64,000 nt of DNA from Competibacter sp963695105 (GTDB lineage: Bacteria; Pseudomonadota; Gammaproteobacteria; Competibacterales; Competibacteraceae), in NCBI GenBank assembly GCA_963695105.1, contig CAVOGC010000001.1:1-64000 (forward strand), read 5' to 3'. A program made the translations under genes and the position numbers. The notes beneath the pieces were generated by a model, which worked only from the letters and a program-made list of their open reading frames with translations, did no database searches and was not told the origin of the DNA. This document shows, one piece after another, positions 9,058 to 17,669 of the stretch. The stretch's first letter is position 1; every line of letters starts with the position of its first letter.

Positions 9058-10170
9058 ATGAAGCATATCGCGCTTTTCCTCCCCGATCTGAATGGTGGTG
9101 GCGCGGAGCGGGTTATGCTGACGCTTGCTAAATATTTTGTCGGGCGTGGGCATCGGGTGGATATGGTTCTGGCCCGCGCCGAAGGGGCGTTGTTGCCGCT
9201 GTTGCCGCCTACGGTTCGCTTGGTGGATTTGCGAGGTGGATGGCGAAACTGGGGGCTGCTGGGTCTAGCCGTGTCGGCGACGCTAAGGTTAGCGGCTTAT
9301 CTTCGTCGGGAACGACCTAATGTATTGTTGAGTACGCTAACGGGGGCTAATCTAGTTGCAGTGCTGGCTTGTTGTGTAATTGGAAGGCGCAATATTCGGT
9401 TGGTATTACGTGAAGCTGTCACTTTAAAGAATCTCAAGGGCTGCTTCCGATTTTATTTGATGCGTTGGTTGTACCCAAAGGCAGATTTTATTGTGGTGTT
9501 GACTGAATTTATGCGTCGAGAATTGATCGCAACTTTTCGTCTTTATGCTGATAATGTTGTGTGCATCCCTAATCCGATAGATTTGGATTTTATTCAGGAT
9601 AAAGCATCAGTCCTTTTTGAACATCCCTGGTTTTTACCAAATAGGCCACCTATTGTGATGGGGATCGGCAGGTTCAGCCCACAAAAGGATTTTAGGACAT
9701 TGATTCATGCCTTTGCCCAGTTGCGCTCTAGATGTCAAGCCCATCTGGTTATCCTTGGTGAAGGGCCGTTGAGAAGTGAATTGGAGGCTTTGATCAAGGA
9801 GTTGAAACTGGATAAGGATGTGATTTTACCTGGTTTTGATAACAATCCCTATCGCTGGTTGAATCGTGCAAAAGTGTTGGTACTATCATCGCTATGGGAG
9901 GGATACCCGAATGTCGTTCTTGAAGCACTAGTGCTTGGAAAGCCGGTTGTAATGACCGATTATGATACGTCGGTTAAAGTATTAGCGAGCGAAAGCGAAT
10001 ATATCAACGTTGTTCCAACTGCCGATCCTGCTAAGATGGCTACTGCCATTTTTGATATATTCAATTATCCTACCAAACGTCGAGTTTCAATGCTTCCTGT
10101 TGAAATTGAAACTGCTTCACAACGCTACCTCAATTTGCTTATCACGACCGAGAATCTTGATTTAAAATGA
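9058..10170 (+). CDS. Glycosyltransferase family 4 (GT-B)
   Basis: A 370-residue GT4 glycosyltransferase. The N-terminus, HIALFLPDLNGGGAERVMLT, is the typical glycan-assembly start with the GGAER motif. The donor-binding half has MGIGRFSPQKDFRTLI, HLVILGEGPLRSELE and the E-x7-E region in SSLWEGYPNVVLEALVLG. It probably adds a sugar to a lipid-linked intermediate at the inner membrane. The stop overlaps the next start (ATGA). From here to about 12.6 kb the DNA is visibly richer in A and T than the T6SS region, a possible sign of transfer. Confidence 0.85.
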   Translation: MKHIALFLPDLNGGGAERVMLTLAKYFVGRGHRVDMVLARAEGALLPLLPPTVRLVDLRGGWRNWGLLGLAVSATLRLAAYLRRERPNVLLSTLTGANLVAVLACCVIGRRNIRLVLREAVTLKNLKGCFRFYLMRWLYPKADFIVVLTEFMRRELIATFRLYADNVVCIPNPIDLDFIQDKASVLFEHPWFLPNRPPIVMGIGRFSPQKDFRTLIHAFAQLRSRCQAHLVILGEGPLRSELEALIKELKLDKDVILPGFDNNPYRWLNRAKVLVLSSLWEGYPNVVLEALVLGKPVVMTDYDTSVKVLASESEYINVVPTADPAKMATAIFDIFNYPTKRRVSMLPVEIETASQRYLNLLITTENLDLK

Positions 10171-11075
10171 TTGGCATGAAGGGAAACATATTTAATTGGT
10201 TGCGTCGTGTTTTTTATTTAATTATCTTGCTTGGCTTAATTGTTTTCCTGATACGGCAAGGTGTTGAGCCTTGGCGGATTTTGGCAGCTAACCCGCAGGC
10301 TTTTATCGGGGTGATGGTAGTTACTACGCTGGGTATCCTGGTCCAAGCCAACGCTTTCAAGATGTGTTTACCTCAAGGTAGCAAATACCTACCCTTGTCT
10401 CGGTTGATCGAGATCTGGGCCATCAGCGGAATAACCAGTTTACTAGCGCCTGTCATCGCCAGTCTGGCGATGCGAACCGTGTTACTTCAACGCGAGGGAA
10501 TCGGGTTAAAGGCGAATGTTATAGCAACGGTCAGACAAACCTGGTTTAACTGTGAATGTGCGTTGTTCGCGGGCGCTATAGTGTTAGTTGCTTATCCATG
10601 GCCAGTAATTCCTTATTTAGGTTATGGGTTGGGATTGATTTGGTTTGGTTTGTGGCTGTCTAGAAAATGTTTGCTAATCTACAGTGGGTCTTATATTAAT
10701 CTGCATTTTCCAAGCGCGTTGAGAATAGCTTATTCACCTTCTTGGCTGGCATTGTTCTGGTTATCGGGACAGGTCATTACCATGGCTGTCAATTACTGGA
10801 TAGTATTTATGTTGATGTCGGCTCCTTTAGAATGGCATGAAAGTTTTTTGCTGGCGACGCTTACTATTTTAGCTAGTTTGATCGTTTTTGTTCCTAATGG
10901 CTTGGGAGTTTTAGACGCGCTTTGGGTTTGGGTCGGCAATCGACAGGGTTTGGTTTTAGGAGAATCTGTAGCCTTGGCCCTCATTATGAGGTTTGGCTAT
11001 CTTGCGGCGGCTGTACTACTGTGGTTTGGCTTGAGTCAGTGGCGACGAGTTTTCTATCGTTCGATTGGCGGATGA
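10167..11075 (+). CDS. Multi-pass membrane protein (flippase-like / LPG synthase TM family)
   Basis: A 302-residue hydrophobic protein with about eight membrane helices, the first at residues 12-30 (VFYLIILLGLIVFLI). The pattern of helices and the closing FVPNGLGVLDALWVW resemble the lysylphosphatidylglycerol synthase transmembrane (UPF0104/YbhN) group, but the match is loose. The gene is coupled to the upstream glycosyltransferase by a 4-base overlap, so a role in lipid-linked glycan handling is plausible. Its last 92 bases overlap, antiparallel, the 3' end of the methyltransferase on the other strand, which is unusually long for convergent genes. Confidence 0.6.
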   Translation: MIGMKGNIFNWLRRVFYLIILLGLIVFLIRQGVEPWRILAANPQAFIGVMVVTTLGILVQANAFKMCLPQGSKYLPLSRLIEIWAISGITSLLAPVIASLAMRTVLLQREGIGLKANVIATVRQTWFNCECALFAGAIVLVAYPWPVIPYLGYGLGLIWFGLWLSRKCLLIYSGSYINLHFPSALRIAYSPSWLALFWLSGQVITMAVNYWIVFMLMSAPLEWHESFLLATLTILASLIVFVPNGLGVLDALWVWVGNRQGLVLGESVALALIMRFGYLAAAVLLWFGLSQWRRVFYRSIGG

Positions 11076-11820
11076 TAATACCCTGACCTGTCGGTAAATG
11101 AAGGATATGTTCAGGTTTGTCGGCCATAAATTCATGAGCAGCCTTTGTGGCTCCAGGACAAGTCAGGAAACCATAATCATCCATCACAATGACTCCACCT
11201 GGTGAAAGGCGGGGGTAAAAAAACTTTAGGCTGTCCAAAGTGGGTTGGTAAAGATCCACGTCGATATGAACTAAACAGAATTGACGTTCGGCAACTTCCT
11301 GAAAGCGTTCTGGAATCCAACCTTTAAGAATGTGAATATGGGAAAATTCGGATATGTTTTTCCTTAATACGTCTTCGGTAGTTTTAAGATCACCACTCTG
11401 CCATTCTTGAACTCCTTGTCGTGTGGAATCTTCAGAGTCAGGCATCGATAACCCCTCAAACGAATCGAACAGAAACAACTTCTTATTGGGAGCTTCTTTT
11501 GCCATGAACCATGCTGATACACCCACATAACATCCGCATTCAGCAAGGTCGCCTGATACGTTATTAGTGAAGCGCATAAACTCCCTCAGAGTATATTTGC
11601 GTTCCTCAGAATAATAATTATGTGGCGATAGTTTTCTGAATTTATTTATAAAATTTTTATCTTGGCGCCAAATTTTGTGATCATCTCCTATGTAATAATC
11701 GCCGAACAAGTTAGCACTGATGCGCGCTAACTCTTGACTCACACGTCTGCGTTGGCTGGCGTTCCCAAAAACTAACCAATTCAGGCTTTTTATAATTCTC
11801 CTTAAAGAGTACATCCTCAT
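10984..11820 (-). CDS. TylF/MycF-type O-methyltransferase
   Basis: A 278-residue SAM-dependent methyltransferase of the macrocin O-methyltransferase family. Seen features are the SAM-binding AECGCYVGVSAWFMA, LFLFDSFEGLS, the acidic metal-site region HIDVDLYQPTLDSL and the C-terminal GGVIVMDDYGF. In polysaccharide loci this family methylates sugar hydroxyls. The family normally ends close to LPTGQGIII. Here about 25 extra, low-complexity residues (TTVVQPPQDSQTS end) are read from the antisense of the membrane protein gene, as if the original stop had been lost. The start at 11820 gives MRMYSLRR; an internal ATG at 11814 is possible. Confidence 0.8.
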   Translation of the reverse strand: MRMYSLRRIIKSLNWLVFGNASQRRRVSQELARISANLFGDYYIGDDHKIWRQDKNFINKFRKLSPHNYYSEERKYTLREFMRFTNNVSGDLAECGCYVGVSAWFMAKEAPNKKLFLFDSFEGLSMPDSEDSTRQGVQEWQSGDLKTTEDVLRKNISEFSHIHILKGWIPERFQEVAERQFCLVHIDVDLYQPTLDSLKFFYPRLSPGGVIVMDDYGFLTCPGATKAAHEFMADKPEHILHLPTGQGIIIRQSNDRKLVATDSSQTTVVQPPQDSQTS

Positions 11821-11850
11821 GAAATTTACCTTGTATAAAATTAATAGGTG

Positions 11851-12618
11851 TTAATTGGAGAGGAGAAAGATTGTAGAGGAACTCCCCAGTAATTTTGATA
11901 ATTTTGATCGTATTGATGTGTTGAGTCTGGAATAAAAAATTTGATTTCCAGTATAAAACAAACCTGCAGGGTAACAACCTTTCATAGTCCAACCACAGCT
12001 TCGAAAATGACGTAACCAAGATTTTTTTGAAAAAAGGTATAACTCATAAATAGCGGTTCCGCATTCACCATGACGGGGTGGCCACAAAAGTCTGCTGAAG
12101 ATCTCCACGCGTGATAAATGAGAGCTTTGATTAAACTGACCGATGGCTTTGCTACTATCTGTTAAAACTTGAATTTTTATATAGCCAATGACGAGACGAC
12201 ATATATAGAAATGATGAGTAAGAATTGTCCATAATCGCCAAGTGCTCGTTGGGACGATATGGACTGCGGTTCCATTCGGGCGAAGCACTCTTTTGAATTC
12301 CCGGTCCAATTTGTTTGGATCGGGAATATGTTCCAATACATTGGAACTAAAAATAATATCAAATGAGTTGTCAGGAAAAGGCAGATTGATCCCATCGTAG
12401 AGAATGATCGGAAAAACCCTACTTTGAAGATACTGGCTTTCTGGAATATCAACAGCGGTGACTTCATAACCCTGATGGCTTAACCATTGTGCTTGCCAGC
12501 CGGCACCAGCGCCAATTTCCAGAATACGTCCCGAGGCAGGAAAATATCGCAGGGCTTGTTGCAATTCATGCTGCCTGATGATTTTTAAATGTTCTCGTCT
12601 TTTTATATCCAGTTTCAT
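11851..12618 (-). CDS. Class I SAM-dependent methyltransferase
   Basis: A 255-residue methyltransferase. Motif I is ILEIGAGAGWQAQWL at about residue 34, motif II is VTAVDIP, and post-I is FDIIFSSNVLEHIPD followed by LRPNGTAVHIVP. This is the Methyltransf_11 layout. The second half holds hydrophobic stretches and no domain I can name. It is read in the same direction as the TylF-like gene 30 bases downstream, so the two are probably co-transcribed. The substrate is unknown, and a glycan or lipid carrier is likely from the setting. Base composition is AT-rich relative to the flanking genes. Confidence 0.75.
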   Translation of the reverse strand: MKLDIKRREHLKIIRQHELQQALRYFPASGRILEIGAGAGWQAQWLSHQGYEVTAVDIPESQYLQSRVFPIILYDGINLPFPDNSFDIIFSSNVLEHIPDPNKLDREFKRVLRPNGTAVHIVPTSTWRLWTILTHHFYICRLVIGYIKIQVLTDSSKAIGQFNQSSHLSRVEIFSRLLWPPRHGECGTAIYELYLFSKKSWLRHFRSCGWTMKGCYPAGLFYTGNQIFYSRLNTSIRSKLSKLLGSSSTIFLLSN

Positions 12619-12679
12619 GTTTTTATGCTTTTTTTAGCAGAAAGTAACCACCGCAGTGACATAAATCTACGGGTCTCCT

Positions 12680-14677
12680 CTAATCGCTCATTTCCGGCTG
12701 CTTGGGTGGTTTTGCTTGCGGTTCTGCTTGCGGCCTTCCTTGACCTGTCAATTGGGCTTCTAGGGAAGCGATCTTACTCTCCATAAAGCGGCTCCCGTCA
12801 ACTTGGCGTGCCCGATTAAGATAATCTCGGGCCTCAGCCTCGCGTCCTATGGACATGAGAACTAAGGCTTTATTTAGGTAGTAAGTGGGCTCGGCGGGGT
12901 ACAAGGTCAATGCCTTTTCCTCGTAAGCGAGTGCCTGCTCGAAGTCGCGATCAAGGAACGCGAAATTCGCGTTTGCCGAGTACACTTTGGCTGCGTACTC
13001 AGGATAGGTGTCGAGGAATGGGTTCTGTATTAAGCTAAGCGCCATATCCCTGTAGAGCCAGAAAGGGTAGATGCACTTGGGTCCCGCCAGGCACCGAGCC
13101 AAGGTCCCAAAACTGTGAATGGTTTGGGTCGTTATCGGCTGCGTCGCTAGGTTATTGAGCAGCACATCGCGATATCGAGCCATGGATTCTTTATCATCCA
13201 TTAAGTAAAGGACACCTATTATGGAGACGAGAGCATGGCTTTCTGTGGGCGACTGCTGATAGGCCCGCATGTAATAATCCAACGCCTTCTTCTGGTAGAG
13301 CGGCGTATTTTCTTCGGTTGCGTAGGCCAAGAAGGCTGAACCCGCACCCTGCAGGCTTCTCACCGATGTGGGGTGGTGATGAGCGTGATACTGAGCCAAC
13401 AAGAGTTCGTTTCCCCAGTAGCTGGCTCTGATGCGGGTACTGACTGTTAGGGCGGCGAGCATGGAGGCGGCGAGCGCCAAGGCTGTGGCCTCGCGGTGAT
13501 AGCGAGACGCCAGTTGCACGAGATAATAAAACCCGACGAGCAGCAAACCCCAAGAGCCGACGTAGTTCCGGTGCTCGTAAACCAGTTCTAGCGGTATTAC
13601 GGTCGACTCCAACAGATGGGAGGAAAAAAAGAACAAGACTCCGAATGCGAAAACTGGGGCTTTACATCGGATCCATAAGGCTGTCGCGATAATGGCCACC
13701 AAGGACACCACCGCGACACCTGTCGAGGGCGGAGACAAGAAGGACGTCGATATGACGTAATCATCATGGAACAACGTCATTGCCCGGATGTCGGGAAGCA
13801 GAATCGAGCGGACGTAGAACCACAAGACACGGCTTTCGGTTAATAGACGCTCGACGAGCGTGAAGTCCCGTGATCCGTATTCGATGGAGTGCCGGTATAG
13901 AACGTACAACCCAATCGGTGCGCCAATCGCCGCCAGAACCAGGTAAATGCGTTTCAGCAACCGGCTGGTTGAGGATAGGTGGGCTCTAAATCGAAAAACA
14001 CACAGTTCGAGAACAGTCAGGTAGGCAACAATCAGAATGCCATTCTCTTTGCTGAACAGCGCGAGCAACGCGGCTGGCGCGATGCCGGCCATCAGTAAGG
14101 CGGCGCCCCGCTTGCCCTCGATCTGGCGGATTCTGGCGCTGCCATACAGGAGCAACGACAGGAAGACGAACATCGCGCTCAGTTCCGTCATGCGCTGCAC
14201 GACATACAGGACGCTGCTGAGGTTGAAGGGGTGGAGCAGCCACGCACCCGCGCTCAGAAGCGCGATCGCTGCGATTCGCGGTGGGCGCTGGCGGTCGTCC
14301 ATGCCATTCAAGATCACGCGCACCAAGAGAAAGAGCAGAACCCCGTTCAGCAGGTGGATCGCTAGGTTGGTCACCTTGAAAAAGAGCGGATCCAGTCCGG
14401 TGAGGGCCATGTTGACGGCAAATGAGATGAAACTGACAGGTCTTCCGATAGGGCCGGGCTGAAGCTGACTGATCGCGGAGCGCACGGACTCGATGCTGAG
14501 ATCCTGTATCGCGGTCAGGCGATCGTTTTGAACGATGTTTGTGAAGTCATCGAAAAGGAAGGGTCCGGCAAGACCGGGCCAGTAAGCCCAGGTGCAAGCG
14601 ACAAGCAGCGCCAGCATCGACGCTCCCGCTATTAGCGGGAGGGATGGGTGTAGGAGATCGGAAAGAGGTCGCGGCAT
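12680..14677 (-). CDS. GT-C membrane protein with C-terminal TPRs (TMTC-like); candidate pilin glycosyltransferase
   Basis: A 665-residue protein. About ten membrane helices fill residues 15-420, and a TPR region follows (ALAYEEKALTLYPAEPTYYL near the end). The first periplasmic loop carries an acidic pair in GPFLFDDFTNIVQN, the place where GT-C enzymes and the TMTC/DUF1736 group hold their catalytic Asp. The tail is Lys/Pro-rich. It lies directly downstream of the type IV pilin gene on the same strand, separated by a hairpin. This is the position occupied by TfpO/TfpW/PglL-like pilin O-glycosyltransferases elsewhere. The glycosyltransferase role is inferred from fold and position. A general polysaccharide polymerase is the alternative. 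Confidence 0.6.
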   Translation of the reverse strand: MPRPLSDLLHPSLPLIAGASMLALLVACTWAYWPGLAGPFLFDDFTNIVQNDRLTAIQDLSIESVRSAISQLQPGPIGRPVSFISFAVNMALTGLDPLFFKVTNLAIHLLNGVLLFLLVRVILNGMDDRQRPPRIAAIALLSAGAWLLHPFNLSSVLYVVQRMTELSAMFVFLSLLLYGSARIRQIEGKRGAALLMAGIAPAALLALFSKENGILIVAYLTVLELCVFRFRAHLSSTSRLLKRIYLVLAAIGAPIGLYVLYRHSIEYGSRDFTLVERLLTESRVLWFYVRSILLPDIRAMTLFHDDYVISTSFLSPPSTGVAVVSLVAIIATALWIRCKAPVFAFGVLFFFSSHLLESTVIPLELVYEHRNYVGSWGLLLVGFYYLVQLASRYHREATALALAASMLAALTVSTRIRASYWGNELLLAQYHAHHHPTSVRSLQGAGSAFLAYATEENTPLYQKKALDYYMRAYQQSPTESHALVSIIGVLYLMDDKESMARYRDVLLNNLATQPITTQTIHSFGTLARCLAGPKCIYPFWLYRDMALSLIQNPFLDTYPEYAAKVYSANANFAFLDRDFEQALAYEEKALTLYPAEPTYYLNKALVLMSIGREAEARDYLNRARQVDGSRFMESKIASLEAQLTGQGRPQAEPQAKPPKQPEMSD

Positions 14678-14710
14678 GAAATGCAGGGGGGCGTGTTAAA
14701 TATGGAAATA

Positions 14711-14740
14711 CACGAGTCGGGGCGCTAGCCCCGACTCGTG
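14711..14740 (-). terminator. Perfect 12-bp hairpin after the pilin gene
   Basis: CACGAGTCGGGG and its exact complement flank a 6-base loop. On the minus strand the hairpin stands about 20 bases after the pilin stop and is followed by a U-rich but mixed stretch (UAUUUCCAUAUUU). It probably works as a partial terminator, giving high pilin and low downstream glycosyltransferase expression from one promoter. Confidence 0.7.
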
Positions 14741-14762
14741 CGTTGTCGAGCCGATTAGCTGC

Positions 14763-15272
14763 TTACGGACGGCAGTTGGCCGGCATGTACTTGGGGTCAA
14801 GGTTGGTGGCGTTGGCCACTGTCGGCGCAACCAAGGTGCCCGGAGGATTCGCGCTTCCACACACCCACACGAGGCTACCCGCCGCATTAGAGGTGGCGCG
14901 CACCGAAATCAACTGGCCGGCGACTTTGGCGTTGGCCTTGTTACCGAAGGTGACATCGAAACCAAACCCGGCATCGCTTACGCCATTCGACCCATTGACA
15001 ACGATTCCTGTCACGTATGAGCCTTGGTGATCCGCCGCCGTGGCCGAGACGCCGATGGAGTTTGCGGCAGTTCCGACCGGAGTGCGCCCGCGGGCAGACC
15101 AGAAGTCACCCGCCGCCACTTTCATATCGCCGAGCATATTGATGCCTTCCGACACCTGCGCGCGAATGGTGTAATCCTGATACGCCGGAATCGCGATGGC
15201 GGCCAGAATACCGATGATCGCCACGACGATCATGAGTTCGATCAGGGTAAAGCCGCGTTGGAACTTGTTCAT
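14763..15272 (-). CDS. pilA: Type IV major pilin (PilA-like)
   Basis: A 169-residue prepilin. The short leader MNKFQRG is cut before Phe by the prepilin peptidase. The conserved N-terminal helix follows (FTLIELMIVVAIIGILAA) with Glu at mature position 5. The C-terminal half has two Cys (VWVCG and PANCRP) that would form the disulfide-bounded D-region loop. Start at 15272 is set by the leader and a GAGGAG ribosome binding site 6-7 bases upstream; a longer open frame is not supported. A sigma-54 promoter lies about 90 bases upstream. The Ser/Thr/Asn-rich variable region (VVNGSNGVSD) could carry O-glycans. Confidence 0.93.
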   Translation of the reverse strand: MNKFQRGFTLIELMIVVAIIGILAAIAIPAYQDYTIRAQVSEGINMLGDMKVAAGDFWSARGRTPVGTAANSIGVSATAADHQGSYVTGIVVNGSNGVSDAGFGFDVTFGNKANAKVAGQLISVRATSNAAGSLVWVCGSANPPGTLVAPTVANATNLDPKYMPANCRP

Positions 15273-15362
15273 GTGATGCTCCTCATTGCACTTGGATGAA
15301 AACCCGTTTAGGGGGACTTGAGAGTTTTCGGGGATCACCTTTCGATCCCGTCGCGTACCCTG

Positions 15363-15380
15363 TTGCAGAGGATGTGCCAA
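15363..15380 (-). promoter_or_regulatory. Sigma-54 (-24/-12) promoter of the pilin gene
   Basis: Read on the minus strand, TTGGCACATCCTCTGCAA matches the sigma-54 consensus TTGGCAC-N5-TTGC with the GG and GC separated by exactly 10 bases. An AT-rich stretch (about 15381-15440) lies immediately upstream, where PilR would bind. PilS/PilR-RpoN control of pilA is established in Pseudomonas and relatives; its use here is inferred. Confidence 0.85.
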
Positions 15381-15539
15381 CAGACCCAGTAATGAGAAAT
15401 ATTTATTTAAGATATTGTTAAATAAAGGATAAAAAATACATTTCCATGTGATGTGCCATCGGTGGGGTCCCGGTGGCGCGTCAGTCTAAAAGGTTCAAGG
15501 GTGACTCTGACCGACGCCGGCTGACAAAAATGGTCAGAT

Positions 15540-16752
15540 TCAAAGGATGCCCTGACTTTTTAGCGTCGCCAGTTCCGCCGCGCTCAGCCCCAGCAGCTCG
15601 CCGAACACCTCGGCGTTGTGGTGGCCGACCGCCGGCCCCGGCCAGTCGGTCGCGCCCGGCGTGGCCGCCAGCTTGGGCAGGATGGCGGGAATTTTCAGCG
15701 GCTTGCCGTCGATCTCCACCGTCTCGAACAGGCCGCGCGCCTGAAAATGCGGGTCGGCGACCATGTCCGCCACGCTGTAAATCGGTCCGGCCGGCACCTC
15801 CGCCGCTTCCAGCCGGGCCAGCGCCTCCCGGCTGTCCAGCGTCGCCGTCCAGGCCGCAATCGCCGCGTCGATCTCCTGCTTGATGTTCCACCCGGCCGGC
15901 GTTGCCGGCCAGTCGCGGGTCTTCGGCCAGATCCGCCCGCCCGGCCGCGTGCATCAGCCGCTTGTAGATCGAATCGCCGTTGCCGCCGATGATCACATGC
16001 TTGCCGTCCCGGCAGCGGTAGGTGCCGGTCGGCACGATGCCGGTCACGGTCGAACCGGACGGCTCGCGGATCGCGCCGGCGCCATCGTATTCCGGCACCA
16101 CCGCTTCCAGCAGATTGAACACCGACTCGTACAGCGCCACATCCACGGTCTGGCCGGCGTGCGGGGCGCGGCGCTGGCGATCGAGCAGCGCCAGCAGCAC
16201 GCCAAACGCCGCGTGCAGCCCGGCGAAAGTATCCCCCAAGCTGAGATTGGGCCGTACCGGCGGTTCGCCAGGCACGCCGTTGACGTAGCGCAGCCCGCCG
16301 ATTCCCTCGCACACCGAGGCGTAGCCGGGCCGGGCGGCATAGGGGCCATCCTGCCCGTAGCCGGAAATCCGCGCGAAGATCAGCCCCGGATTGACCGGCT
16401 TGAGATCGTCCGGCCCCAAGCCCCAACCTTCCAGGGTGCCGGGACGGAAATTCTCGATCAGCACGTCGCAGCGCTCCGCCAGCCGCCGGGCCAGCGCGCG
16501 GCCGGCGGGATCGCGCAGGTTCAGGGTCACGCACTTCTTATTGCGGCCCAAACTGCGCCACCACAGCGACGCGCCGTCGCGGACGATGCGCCATTGCCGG
16601 ATCGGATCGCCGCCCGGTGGCTCGACCTTGATCACCTCGGCGCCGAAATAGGCCAGCAGGGTGCCGGCGAACGGTCCGGCCAGCAACTGACCAAGTTCGA
16701 GCACGCGGATACCGTCCAGCGGACGGGGGGCGGAGCTAGGAACGACGGACAT
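15540..16752 (-). pseudogene. CaiB/BaiF family CoA transferase, one frameshift
   Basis: Class III CoA transferase of about 403 residues when repaired. From ATG at 16752 the sequence reads PLDGIRVLELGQLLAGPFAG, then VIKVEPPGGDPIRQW, LIENFRPGTLEGWGL and GDTFAGLHAAFGVLLALL, all typical. Near 15891-15893 a CCC run appears to hold one base too many: the frame switches from AGRVEH to the expected N-I-K-Q-E-I-D-A-A-I sequence, and the C-terminus (VPAGPIYSVADMVADPHF to SQGIL) follows in the new frame, ending at 15540. Such enzymes swap CoA between acids. The substrate cannot be told. A genuine mutation and a homopolymer error are both possible. Confidence 0.8.
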
Positions 16753-16826
16753 GATGCGATCACTCCATGGGCCTAATATTGCGTTGTGGTGTCTTATATG
16801 GCGCTCCCAGACCGGTTGTGGAATCT

Positions 16827-16848
16827 CCCCGCCTTGGATAAGGCGGGG
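16827..16848. repeat. Short GC-rich hairpin
   Basis: CCCCGCCTT and AAGGCGGGG form a perfect 9-bp stem around a 4-base loop between the divergent CoA transferase and Uma2 genes. No U-run follows on either side, so it is not a convincing terminator. It may be a small dispersed palindrome. Confidence 0.4.
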
Positions 16849-16964
16849 TGGCGCGCAGCGCCGGGGTGGTTCGAAACGGTGATTCCACCGGTCAGACAGG
16901 ATTGCTATACCAAGGCGAGTTCCAAAATGATCCAATCCGGAATTATAGAGATGAGGCCGCAATC

Positions 16965-17550
16965 ATGAATGAGGCAGCACGCAAAATCCCGCTTTCGCCA
17001 GCGGACTATCTGGCGGGCGAACAACTGTCCGAGCTGCGACACGAGTACGTGGATGGCGCGGTGTATGCCATGACGGGCGCCCGTAAAACGCACAATCTGG
17101 TGGCGGGCAATCTGGCCCGTGCCCTGCACGCCCATCTCAGGGGCTACGCCCTGCCAGGTATTTACCAGCGATATCAAGGTGCATGTCGCCTGGGATTGGC
17201 GCGAGCGTTATGACTACCCGGACGTGGTGGTGGCCTGCGAACCCGACGACGCCGACCCGTATGTGATCGAGAAACCCAAACTGATCGTCGAGGTGTTGTC
17301 GGAATCGACCGAGCGCAAGGATCGGGCGGACAAATTCTATGCCTATCGTCGCCTCGACAGTCTTCAGGACTATGTGTTGGTGGCTCAGGACGCCGCGCGG
17401 GTCGAGGTGTATCGGCGCGATACCGGCTGGGATTTGGAGATTTATGACGTGATCGAAGCCCTGATCGAACTGCGAAGCATCGGCTTGAACCTGACCGTGC
17501 GGGAGGTTTACGAGGGCCTGCCCGAACTGTTAGGTGAAAAAAGGTTATAA
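16965..17550 (+). pseudogene. Uma2 family (DUF820) restriction-endonuclease-like protein, frameshifted
   Basis: From ATG at 16965 the protein begins with PLSPADYLAGEQLSELRHEY, then VDGAVYAMTGARKTHNLVAGN, the Uma2 N-terminal pattern. After HAHLRG one extra T at 17145 breaks the frame. Removing it gives TPCQVFTSDIKVHV, YDYPDVVVACEP and LIVEVLSESTERKDRADKF, the PD-(D/E)XK-like core, ending at 17550. Repaired length is about 194 residues, normal for the family. Uma2 proteins are abundant in Cyanobacteria and some Proteobacteria; their role is unknown. A long antisense frame over the following genes is a shadow. Confidence 0.8.
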
Positions 17551-17669
17551 ATTTATGGTTAAAAAATGCTTTATGGGCATATGGCGGCGATGGTAGTGTC
17601 TTGGCATAGTCGCCCAAGGTCGATTTTGCCGGGGCGCGATCAGCGGATTCTCAGCGGGGAGCGACGACG

